A stretch of 8,619 nucleotides of DNA, taken from Chromatiales bacterium (GTDB lineage: Bacteria > Pseudomonadota > Gammaproteobacteria > SZUA-140). The DNA lies in contig JAITWN010000064.1 in assembly GCA_031285245.1 (NCBI GenBank), forward strand, positions 1-8,619. Direction: 5' to 3'. Numbering within the stretch: position 1 is the first letter of the stretch; each line of letters begins with the position of its first letter. The notes beneath the pieces are model-generated. The model was not told the DNA's origin. It saw only the letters and a list, made by a program, of their open reading frames with translations, and searched no databases. Made by a program: the position numbers and the translations under genes. Below are positions 1 to 6,167 of the stretch, in pieces.

Positions 1-351
1 CTGACGTTCGACGAGCGCGAGGCGCACGCCCGGCAGCACGGCGACTGAAGATGCCGCGGCTCCAGCGGATTCGCTGCGCAGTTCGTCGGTTACGTCGGTG
101 TTTTCGAGCAAGATCCGAGTATCGTCACTGTCGGTTGCAACAAAATTGGCATCGAGATTTTCCGCAAGGCGGCTAAGCGCTGCTTCATCGTCGAGCGCAA
201 TGCCCTGGCGACCGGCTGCCAATCCGACCAGCCGATACAGCGCACCGCTGTCGAGAAAGTGCCAATGCAGATGACGAGCGAGAATACGGCTGATCGTGCC
301 CTTCCCCGAGCCGCCCGGACCATCTAGCGTGATGACAGGAATATTTTCCAT
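1..351 (-). CDS. cmk: Cytidylate kinase, N-terminal part (gene runs off the left edge)
   Basis: Cytoplasmic (d)CMP kinase, which transfers phosphate from ATP to CMP or dCMP in pyrimidine nucleotide salvage and supply. I translated 117 codons from the ATG at 349-351. The P-loop GPGGSGKGT lies at residues 11-19, followed by the LDSGALYR motif (33-40) that in this family contacts the nucleotide base, and by the TDELRSES segment (88-95) typical of bacterial CMP kinases. The C-terminal half is outside the window. The start is fixed: an in-frame TAA lies at 364-366, only four codons upstream. There is no good Shine-Dalgarno sequence next to the ATG; an AGGTGAG at 377-383 is about 25 bases too far away. 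The gene follows aroA by 52 bases on the same strand, the usual gammaproteobacterial arrangement, in which rpsA commonly comes next (not visible here). Identity is secure from the motifs. Confidence 0.95.
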   Translation of the reverse strand, partial: MENIPVITLDGPGGSGKGTISRILARHLHWHFLDSGALYRLVGLAAGRQGIALDDEAALSRLAENLDANFVATDSDDTRILLENTDVTDELRSESAGAAASSVAVLPGVRLALVERQ

Positions 352-403
352 TAATGCGGTCGGTTACGAGGCAAATCTCACCTGTTATTTATAGTCGACT
401 GCT

Positions 404-1711
404 TCAGGCTTGGGTGATGGCGATGCCGGCAGCGCAAGCCGTGCGCACGAACCCCGGGAACGAGGTATCGACATTGTCACAATCGCGAATGCGGATCGCG
501 CTGTTGGCGCGCAGGCCGGCAATGGCAAATGACATGGCGATGCGATGATCGCCATGACTGTCGATGGTCGCGCCGCCATACGGGCGCCCACCGTCGATGA
601 TCATGCCATCGGCGGTCGGACTCGCCTCAACGCCGAGCGCACGCAAACCATCAGCCATGACCTGAATGCGATCGCTCTCCTTGACACGCAGTTCCTCGGC
701 TCCGCTCAGCACCGTGCGCCCTTCGGCGCAGGCCGCAGCGATGAATAGTGCCGGAAACTCATCGATGGCGAGGGCCACCAGCTCACGCGGAATGTCGATC
801 CCGTGCAACTGGCCGCCGCGAATACGCAGATCAGCCACCGGCTCGCCACCCAGCATACGCTCGTTGGTGAGCGTGATATCTGCCCCCATCAGACGCAGGA
901 TGCTGAGCACACCGATGCGCGTGGGATTGATGCCGATGCGCGGCAATAGCAGCTCAGAACCCGGCGAAATAGCTGCGCCCACCATGAAGAACGCGGCCGA
1001 GGAGATGTCGGCCGGCACTTCGATATAAGTGCCACGCAGGCGCGCGCCACCTTGCAGACAAACCGTATCGTTATAACGCCGCGCATGGCAGCCGAGCGCA
1101 GCTAGCATGCGTTCGGTGTGATCACGGGTTGGCGCGGGCTCACTGACCGAGGTCTCGCCTTCGGCGTAGAGCCCAGCGAGCAGCAAGGCAGATTTGACCT
1201 GCGCGCTCGCGACCGGCATGCGGTAATGAATGCCTTGCAGATGTTTTCCCCCACGGATGCGTAGCGGCGGCGTGCCTTTTTCCGCAGTTTCGATGCACGC
1301 GCCCATTTCAGCAAGCGGCGTAGTGACGCGGCGCATCGGCCGGCGCGTGAGCGAAGCATCGCCATGGAGTTCACAGTCAAAGGGCTGTGCTGACAAGAGG
1401 CCGGCAAGCAAACGCATCGATGTGCCGGAGTTGCCAAGATCGAGCGGCGCGGCTGGTGCGCGCAAACCGCGCATGCCAACGCCATGCACCGTGACGCGCC
1501 CCGGCCCGGGCCGCTCGATGCGCACGCCCATAGCGCGAAAAGCCGCGAGCGTCGCCAGGCTGTCTTCGCCTTCGAGAAAACCGCTCACTTTGGTAATGCC
1601 CTCTGCGATCGAACCCAGCATGATGGCGCGATGCGAAATCGATTTGTCGCCTGGGATGTCGACGGTGCCGGCGCAGCGCCCGCCTGGTGCGATGGTGAAT
1701 GTTCTGCTCAT
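404..1711 (-). CDS. aroA: 3-phosphoshikimate 1-carboxyvinyltransferase (EPSP synthase), class II-like
   Basis: Sixth step of the shikimate pathway: joins phosphoenolpyruvate to shikimate 3-phosphate, giving EPSP, the direct precursor of chorismate. With the ATG at 1709-1711 the protein has 435 residues, close to the family norm. Visible motifs are GDKSISHRA (21-29), LGNSGTSMR (92-100), SAQVKSA (169-175), RDHTER (196-201), NPTR (262-265), DEFPALF (317-323), EELRVKESDR (339-348) and DSHGDHRIAMS (384-394). The combination SAQxK, RxHxE, GDKS and NxTR is the pattern described for class II EPSP synthases. The glycine of the LGNSGT loop (G96) is retained. Overall the sequence resembles xanthomonad AroA. 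The frame is open further upstream, with an ATG at 1772-1774 and beyond into tyrA, but the family N-terminus fits MSRTFTIAPGGR. The Shine-Dalgarno sequence is weak. It lies 70 bases after tyrA. Confidence 0.96.
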   Translation of the reverse strand: MSRTFTIAPGGRCAGTVDIPGDKSISHRAIMLGSIAEGITKVSGFLEGEDSLATLAAFRAMGVRIERPGPGRVTVHGVGMRGLRAPAAPLDLGNSGTSMRLLAGLLSAQPFDCELHGDASLTRRPMRRVTTPLAEMGACIETAEKGTPPLRIRGGKHLQGIHYRMPVASAQVKSALLLAGLYAEGETSVSEPAPTRDHTERMLAALGCHARRYNDTVCLQGGARLRGTYIEVPADISSAAFFMVGAAISPGSELLLPRIGINPTRIGVLSILRLMGADITLTNERMLGGEPVADLRIRGGQLHGIDIPRELVALAIDEFPALFIAAACAEGRTVLSGAEELRVKESDRIQVMADGLRALGVEASPTADGMIIDGGRPYGGATIDSHGDHRIAMSFAIAGLRANSAIRIRDCDNVDTSFPGFVRTACAAGIAITQA

Positions 1712-1749
1712 GACTCGGTAACCGACCGCTTGAAAGTATGTGGGGCTTC

Positions 1750-1771
1750 CCGATCGCTCGCGAGCGATCGG
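1750..1771. repeat. 22-base perfect palindrome between tyrA and aroA
   Basis: The arm CCGATCGCTCG is followed at once by its exact reverse complement. As RNA it could fold into a 9-bp stem with a CGCG loop. It begins 10 bases after the tyrA stop codon in the direction of transcription and ends 38 bases before the aroA start. No run of T follows on the minus strand, so it is not a standard intrinsic terminator. It could be an RNA processing or stabilising hairpin or a dyad for a DNA-binding protein. The sequence is certain; the function is not. Confidence 0.6.
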
Positions 1772-1781
1772 CATGATGCGT

Positions 1782-2702
1782 TTACTTCTGATTTTTGCCG
1801 ATGTTGCGATCACGCACGGTTTTGGCATGCCGGAACAGTTCGATGAGTTTTTCGCCTTCGCCACTGCGAATCAGCATGCTGAGCTCATCGAGCACGGCGC
1901 GATAGCCATCGAGCGCCGTCAATAACTGCGTGCGATTGGCAAGACAAATATCACGCCACATCACCGGATCAGATGAAGCAATACGGGTGAAATCGCGAAA
2001 ACCGCCAGCGGAGTATTTGAAAATTTCCTCACCGCTCTGCGTGCGCGACAACGCTTCGACCAGCGCATAAGCAAGCACATGCGGCAAATGACTGGTCGCT
2101 GCGAGCACGCAGTCGTGATATTCGGGCGTCATTTCCAGCACCTGCGCGCCGGTTGATTCCCACAGCGCGCGCACCTGCGCGACGGCGGCAGGATTCGTTT
2201 CAGCGACCGGCGTCAACAACACGGAGCGGCCTTCGAACAATTCTGCGCTTGTCGCCTCGATGCCCGCGCGCTCATTGCCAGCAATGGGATGGCCAGGCAC
2301 GAAACGGGAAAACGCTGCGCCAAGCTGCGCGCGTGCATCATTCACCACGCTTGCTTTGGTACTGCCGACATCGGTAACGATGGTTTCGCCGCCAAGGTGA
2401 GGGGCGAGTTCGCGCAGCACCGCGGCAGTTGCGCCGACCGGGACTGCGATAACGACGAGATCTGCATCGACGACCGCATCTTGCAAACGAGTTTCGAAGC
2501 GATCGATCACGCCGAGTTCAACGGCGCGCTGCAGATTGAGATGATTGCGACCGTAACCGATGATCTGCGTACGCCGACCGTTGCGGCGCACCGCGCGCGC
2601 GAGCGAGCCACCGATCAGGCCGACACCGATGATGGCGATGCGCCCGAAGGCAGTGCCCTCCGTCACATTGTCCACGCTTCTCAGTCGATGCAGCGCTCTC
2701 AA
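1782..2702 (-). CDS. tyrA: Prephenate dehydrogenase, monofunctional
   Basis: Oxidative decarboxylation of prephenate to 4-hydroxyphenylpyruvate with NAD(P), the committed step to tyrosine. The Rossmann nucleotide motif GVGLIGGS lies at residues 26-33, DVGSTK at 111-116, PGHPIAGNERAG at 136-147 (H138 matches the catalytic histidine of the family), SHLPH at 204-208 and GGFRDFTRIASSDP at 233-246. There is no chorismate mutase domain, unlike E. coli TyrA, and no obvious C-terminal ACT domain. The start is uncertain. The longest frame begins at TTG 2700-2702, which overlaps the aroF stop as TTGA and suggests translational coupling, giving 306 residues. GTG codons at 2673-2675 (preceded by GAGAAG) and 2664-2666 are alternatives that would remove 9 or 12 residues; the Rossmann fold begins near residue 20, so all are compatible. 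Function is secure. Confidence 0.93.
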   Translation of the reverse strand: MRALHRLRSVDNVTEGTAFGRIAIIGVGLIGGSLARAVRRNGRRTQIIGYGRNHLNLQRAVELGVIDRFETRLQDAVVDADLVVIAVPVGATAAVLRELAPHLGGETIVTDVGSTKASVVNDARAQLGAAFSRFVPGHPIAGNERAGIEATSAELFEGRSVLLTPVAETNPAAVAQVRALWESTGAQVLEMTPEYHDCVLAATSHLPHVLAYALVEALSRTQSGEEIFKYSAGGFRDFTRIASSDPVMWRDICLANRTQLLTALDGYRAVLDELSMLIRSGEGEKLIELFRHAKTVRDRNIGKNQK

Positions 2703-3715
2703 AGCGTGCGCCCCAGGACCGTTGCGATACCGCGCAGTTCAACCATCAACGCATTGAGCTCGGTGGGGCTGAGCGCCTGATCAGCATCCGACCAGGCTTC
2801 CACCGGACGCGGATGCATTTCCACCAGCAAGCCATCAGCGCCGGCAGCAATCGCCGCGCGCGCGAGCGCCGGCACCATCCATGCCTTGCCACCGGCATGA
2901 CTCGGATCGATGATCACGGGCAGATGTGTTTCGCGCTTGAGCACCGGCACCGCGGTGACATCAAGCATATTGCGATAAGCATCTTCGAAACTGCGCACAC
3001 CGCGTTCGCAGAAAATGATGTTGTGATTGCCGGCGGCGGCGATGTACTCAGCCGCCATCAGCCACTCGGAAATCGTCGCGGAAAAACCGCGCTTGAGTAC
3101 CACCGGCGTGTGCGTGCGTCCGACTTCTTTCAGCAGCTCGAAATTCTGCATGTTGCGCGTGCCGATCTGGATGACATCGACACCGTATTCAAGAAAGGTA
3201 TCGAGCATGCGCACATCCAGCAGCTCGGTGACGATCGGCAAGCCGTGACGCTTTGCGGCTTCTTTCATCATGACCAGCCCTTCGACACCCACGCCCTGGA
3301 AAGCGTACGGGCTGGTGCGCGGCTTGAATGCGCCACCGCGCATCATGCGACAACCCGCGGCAACGACAGCGGTCGCGACCTCTTCCATCTGCGCTGGTGT
3401 CTCCACCGAGCACGGGCCGGCGATGACCTGAATCTGCTGGCCGCCAACTGGAATGCCGCACACCTCGACCACTGAGCCATGATCACGGCCTTCGCGCGAA
3501 ACGAATTTATAAGGACGCATCACGCGCACGATGCGATCGACTTCGGGTAAAGCTTCGAGCCCGGTTTCATTGATGCGCCGCTCATCGCCGATCGCGCCGA
3601 TCACGGTTTGATGAATGCCGCGTGAGAGATGCGCTTTGAGGCCCATGGTTTCGAGCCGTTGCGTGACTGCCGCGATGGATACATCGCTGGCGCCGGGTGT
3701 CATGATGATTATCAT
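2699..3715 (-). CDS. aroF: 3-deoxy-7-phosphoheptulonate (DAHP) synthase, type I-beta with N-terminal regulatory domain
   Basis: First step of the shikimate pathway: condenses phosphoenolpyruvate and erythrose 4-phosphate. The 338-residue length and the start MIIIMTPGAS match the Thermotoga maritima enzyme (also 338 residues, start MIVVLKPG), which supports the ATG at 3713-3715. Residues 1 to about 70 form the ferredoxin-like, ACT-like domain that in T. maritima binds tyrosine or phenylalanine; the rest is the catalytic (beta/alpha)8 barrel. Metal ligands are visible as C102 (AGPCSVE), H273 (DPSHAGG), E299 (VEMHP) and D310 (WSDADQA), and the substrate loop GAFKPRTSPY at 128-137. This is not the AroFGH (I-alpha) type of E. 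coli. There is no clear Shine-Dalgarno sequence. The gene lies 66 bases after pheA and overlaps tyrA by 4 bases. Feedback inhibition by tyrosine or phenylalanine is inferred from the domain. The symbol aroF follows common database usage for this family; aroA is used in Bacillus. Confidence 0.95.
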   Translation of the reverse strand: MIIIMTPGASDVSIAAVTQRLETMGLKAHLSRGIHQTVIGAIGDERRINETGLEALPEVDRIVRVMRPYKFVSREGRDHGSVVEVCGIPVGGQQIQVIAGPCSVETPAQMEEVATAVVAAGCRMMRGGAFKPRTSPYAFQGVGVEGLVMMKEAAKRHGLPIVTELLDVRMLDTFLEYGVDVIQIGTRNMQNFELLKEVGRTHTPVVLKRGFSATISEWLMAAEYIAAAGNHNIIFCERGVRSFEDAYRNMLDVTAVPVLKRETHLPVIIDPSHAGGKAWMVPALARAAIAAGADGLLVEMHPRPVEAWSDADQALSPTELNALMVELRGIATVLGRTL

Positions 3716-3762
3716 TGTGCCAATGACCAGGTTTTACAGATTGTCGTTCGATGAAGTTTGCC

Positions 3763-3776
3763 GCGCCAACTGGCGC
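3763..3776. repeat. Inverted repeat just after the pheA stop codon
   Basis: GCGCCA and TGGCGC are separated by two bases; in RNA this gives a 5-bp GC-rich stem with a four-base loop. It starts 5 bases after the pheA stop codon on the transcribed strand, inside the 66-base gap before aroF. No T-run follows, so a strong terminator is unlikely. It may be a 3' end-stabilising or weak pause hairpin. Confidence 0.4.
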
Positions 3777-3781
3777 TATCT

Positions 3782-4858
3782 TCAGCTTTCGGGATAAGAA
3801 CCCAGAATCTTCACCATCGCCGCTTCCAGCTCCAGCGCAGCGATCGCCGTAGCCACACCGCTATCGCGGCAATGGCCAGCGATATCGATGAAAAACACAT
3901 AATCCCACATGCCCCGGCGCGATGGGCGCGATTCGATGCGCGTCATTGTAATCCCGTGCTCGGCAAGCGGCGCCAGCAGGCGATACAAAGCACCGGGACG
4001 ATTGGCGGTTGAGAGCAGCAGCGAAGTTTTATCGCGACCACTCGGCTGCGCAATGCTACGCCCGATCACCAGAAAGCGCGTGGTATTATCCGGCTCATCT
4101 TCGATGTTCTGCGCCAGCAGTTTGAGGCCATAGACTTCGGCGGCATGTGCACTCGCAATCGCTGCCGCGCCCTCTTCACCGCGCGCGCGGCGCGCGGCTT
4201 CGGCATTGCTGCTCACGGCTTCACGCTCTATACCCGCAAAATGCGTATCGAGCCACTCGCGGCACTGCGCGAGCGCCATGCGGTGTGCATAAATGCGCTT
4301 CACGCCATCCAGCGTTGGCATCGTCCCCATGAGATTGTGATGAACGCGCAACTCGACTTCGCTGCAGATCTTGAGCGGCGAGGACATGAACATATCGAGC
4401 GTGTGATCAACCGCGCCTTCGCTGGAGTTCTCGATCGGCACCACACCAAAATCCGCCGTGCCGGCTTCGACCTCGCGAAATACTTCATCGATCGCGGCAA
4501 GCGGTCGCGTGCCGACGGAGTGACCGAAATGTTTGCGCACCGCGGCTTCGGTGAACGTGCCCTCAGGGCCGAGATAAGCCACCGTCATCGGACGCTGTAA
4601 GGCAAGACAGGCCGACATGATTTCGCGAAAAAGGCGCGTCATCGTCGGCTCATCGAGCGGACCGGTGTTACGCGCATTCACGGTCTGAAGAACCTGCGCC
4701 TCGCGCTCGGGGCGATAAAAAACATCATCACCGCGCGCGCGCTTGGCGGCCGCGACTTCGAGCGCGCAACGTGCGCGCTCGGAGATCAGCGTTTGCAACT
4801 GTTCATCGATCTGGTCGATGCGGTCGCGAATGCGTTTGAGCTCGTCGTCCCCAGCCAT
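3782..4858 (-). CDS. pheA: Bifunctional chorismate mutase / prephenate dehydratase (P-protein)
   Basis: Converts chorismate to prephenate and then to phenylpyruvate, the branch to phenylalanine. It has 358 residues (E. coli 386). Residues 1 to about 90 are the AroQ chorismate mutase, with R11, R28, K39, R52, E53 and Q88 at the positions of the E. coli active-site residues. Residues about 91-270 are the dehydratase, from VAYLGPEGTFTEAA (93-106) through VVPIENSSEG (139-148) to the catalytic TTRF motif (259-262). Residues about 277-355 are the ACT domain, with GALY (289-292) and ESRP (309-312) as the phenylalanine-binding signature, so allosteric inhibition by phenylalanine is expected. The ATG at 4856-4858 fits the mutase N-terminus; GAG eight bases upstream is a modest ribosome site. 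There is no phenylalanine-rich leader peptide upstream. It sits 80 bases after serA and 66 bases before aroF. Confidence 0.97.
   Translation of the reverse strand: MAGDDELKRIRDRIDQIDEQLQTLISERARCALEVAAAKRARGDDVFYRPEREAQVLQTVNARNTGPLDEPTMTRLFREIMSACLALQRPMTVAYLGPEGTFTEAAVRKHFGHSVGTRPLAAIDEVFREVEAGTADFGVVPIENSSEGAVDHTLDMFMSSPLKICSEVELRVHHNLMGTMPTLDGVKRIYAHRMALAQCREWLDTHFAGIEREAVSSNAEAARRARGEEGAAAIASAHAAEVYGLKLLAQNIEDEPDNTTRFLVIGRSIAQPSGRDKTSLLLSTANRPGALYRLLAPLAEHGITMTRIESRPSRRGMWDYVFFIDIAGHCRDSGVATAIAALELEAAMVKILGSYPES
4759..4781. repeat. 10-bp inverted repeat with 3-base loop inside early pheA
   Basis: The arm CGAGCGCGCA (4759-4768) is separated by ACG from its exact reverse complement (4772-4781). 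It lies about 78-100 bases into the pheA message and encodes part of the mutase helix around SERARCALE (26-34). The transcript would form a very stable GC-rich hairpin. It is in coding sequence, so codon choice in an arginine/alanine-rich helix may explain it. Confidence 0.4.
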
Positions 4859-4867
4859 GCTCGCGTC

Positions 4868-4933
4868 TCAGCAGTTCACGCGTGCTGCGCAGCGCCATTC
4901 GCTTTCCATATCAGCGCGCAAACTCTGACTCAT
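4868..4933 (-). CDS. Possible 21-residue upstream ORF filling the serA-pheA gap
   Basis: An ATG at 4931-4933 opens a 21-codon frame (begins MSQSLRADM, ends ARVNC) with a TGA at 4868-4870. It starts 5 bases after the serA stop codon, whose TGAG could act as a short ribosome site, and ends 9 bases before the pheA ATG. It contains no phenylalanine or tyrosine, so it is not a classical pheL-type attenuation leader. It may simply be chance; if translated, it would carry ribosomes from serA to pheA. The 80-base gap holds nothing else convincing apart from a short GCTGCGCAGC palindrome at 4884-4893. Confidence 0.18.
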   Translation of the reverse strand: MSQSLRADMESEWRCAARVNC

Positions 4934-4938
4934 CGCGC

Positions 4939-6105
4939 TCAGGCAATGACGCGGACGTTGAGCACGCCCGCGATGGCGCGAATACCATCCACCACTTCCT
5001 GCGGAATGGGCTTATCGACATCAGCGAGGGTGTAAGCGACTTCACCGCGCGACTTGTTGAGCAGATCGAGAATGTTTAGGCCAGCATTAGCCATCACGGT
5101 GGAAATCTGTCCGACCATGTTTGGCACGTTGGCATTGGCGATACCGATGCGATAGCCCTCGCCGCGCGGCATGTTCACTTCGGGGAAGTTCACCGAGTTG
5201 GTGATGTTGCCGTGCTCGAGGAAATCACGCAGTTGATCGGCGATCATCACCGCGCAATTATCTTCAGCTTCTTCCGTAGATGCGCCGATGTGCGGCAAGG
5301 TGATGACGCGTTGACGGCCCTTGAGCAGTTTGCCCGGGAAGTCGCAGACGTAGGCGTGAATCTTGCCCGCATCGATGGCATCACACACCGCGGCAGCATC
5401 GACGATGCCATCACGCGCGAAGTTCAAGATCACCGCGCCCTTCTTCATGCGGCGCAGACGCTCGGCGCTGATCATGTTGCGCGTTTCATCATTGAGCGGC
5501 ACGTGGAAGGTGATGAAATCACAACGCGTGACGAGATCATCGAGACTCACCGCCTGTTCCACTTTGGACGACAAACGCCAAGCACCCTGCACCGTGATCT
5601 TCGGATCGTAGCCAATGACGCGCATGCCAAGATCGATCGCCGCATTCGCCACTTTGATGCCGATGGCACCAAGACCGACCACACCGAGCACGCGACCCGG
5701 CAGCTCGAAACCGACGAATTGCTTCTTGCCGTTTTCCGCCGCTTTATGAATCGCTTCGTCTTCGCCGTCGAGATTACGGGCGAAATCCCAAGCCTGACAG
5801 ATGTTGCGCGCGGCAAGCAGCATACCGGCGATGACCAGTTCTTTGACCGCGTTGGCATTGGCGCCGGGCGCGTTGAAAACAGGAATGCCACGTTTACTGA
5901 AATCGGCGACCGGGATGTTGTTGACGCCAGCGCCGGCGCGACCAACCGCCTGCACGGTCGCAGGCAGCGTCATGCCATGCATGACATGCGAGCGCAACAT
6001 GATGGCGTCAGGACGCTGGATCTCAGAGGCGATCTCGTAACGATCACGCGGGAACTTATCGAGGCCGATTGAAGAGATATTATTGAGCGTCAGTATGTTA
6101 TACAT
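4939..6105 (-). CDS. serA: D-3-phosphoglycerate dehydrogenase, short form with C-terminal ACT domain
   Basis: First step of serine synthesis: oxidises 3-phosphoglycerate to 3-phosphohydroxypyruvate with NAD. It has 388 residues from ATG 6103-6105; a TTG three codons upstream (6112-6114) is possible, but the ATG has AGG at 9-base spacing and fits the family start (MYNILTLNNIS). Substrate-domain motifs include RSH (38-40) and AGAGVNNIP (57-65). The Rossmann motif GLGAIG is at 144-149 with D167 after the second strand, which favours NAD. The catalytic arginine is in NFARDGIVD (R231) and the histidine in PHIGAST (H272). The usual Asp-Val-Phe-x-x-Glu-Pro segment carrying the catalytic glutamate instead reads CDFPGKL (254-260), with lysine at that place. 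The ACT domain spans about 318-388, suggesting amino-acid (serine) feedback. It lies 62 bases after serC. Another 2-hydroxyacid dehydrogenase activity is possible, but the serC neighbour argues for SerA. Confidence 0.9.
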   Translation of the reverse strand: MYNILTLNNISSIGLDKFPRDRYEIASEIQRPDAIMLRSHVMHGMTLPATVQAVGRAGAGVNNIPVADFSKRGIPVFNAPGANANAVKELVIAGMLLAARNICQAWDFARNLDGEDEAIHKAAENGKKQFVGFELPGRVLGVVGLGAIGIKVANAAIDLGMRVIGYDPKITVQGAWRLSSKVEQAVSLDDLVTRCDFITFHVPLNDETRNMISAERLRRMKKGAVILNFARDGIVDAAAVCDAIDAGKIHAYVCDFPGKLLKGRQRVITLPHIGASTEEAEDNCAVMIADQLRDFLEHGNITNSVNFPEVNMPRGEGYRIGIANANVPNMVGQISTVMANAGLNILDLLNKSRGEVAYTLADVDKPIPQEVVDGIRAIAGVLNVRVIA

Positions 6106-6107
6106 GT

Positions 6108-6122
6108 CTTTCAACCTGAAAG
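6108..6122 (-). promoter_or_regulatory. Small hairpin covering the serA ribosome binding site
   Basis: On the transcribed strand CTTTCA and TGAAAG flank a GGT loop, and the AGG that would serve as Shine-Dalgarno sequence lies in the loop and the top of the stem. The hairpin ends 2 bases before the serA ATG. The stem has only 6 bp, half of them A-T, so any effect on initiation would be mild. It also overlaps the alternative TTG start. Confidence 0.35.
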
Positions 6123-6167
6123 TTTGAATTCATCGGTGCTGGCGATTTGTCCATCTCGCACAGCCTT

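Noticed and set aside
384..398. TATAAATAA in the aroA-cmk gap as a -10 promoter element for cmk
   Set aside because: It resembles a -10 box on the minus strand, but I could not find a matching -35 element at normal spacing; too weak to annotate.
356..1729. 12-base inverted match: GCGGTCGGTTAC at 356-367 and its reverse complement at 1718-1729, just upstream of the cmk and aroA starts
   Set aside because: About one or two 12-base matches are expected by chance in a window of this length; no further similarity flanks them.
1230..1846. Plus-strand open frames opposite the 5' part of aroA
   Set aside because: Both overlap conserved aroA motifs and each other in different frames; no family resemblance.
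1712..1864. Extending aroA by 51 codons to overlap tyrA
   Set aside because: The extra residues overlap the last part of tyrA, contain no EPSP synthase sequence, and the family N-terminus matches the later ATG; only the 21-codon extension is kept as a possibility.
2813..3475. 220-codon plus-strand open frame opposite the DAHP synthase gene
   Set aside because: Antisense shadow with low-complexity His/Arg/Asp composition and no recognisable motif; the minus-strand gene has conserved metal ligands throughout.
4145..4600. Plus-strand open frame opposite the pheA dehydratase domain
   Set aside because: Antisense shadow of a conserved domain; no motif and no credible ribosome site.
4859..4938. 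Phenylalanine attenuator leader before pheA
   Set aside because: The only small frame has no Phe codons, and no terminator hairpin with a T-run is present in the gap.
5212..6072. 286-codon plus-strand open frame opposite serA
   Set aside because: It is the antisense shadow of a well-supported gene with all catalytic motifs; the translation is rich in His, Arg and Asp with no family resemblance, as expected from high-GC third positions.
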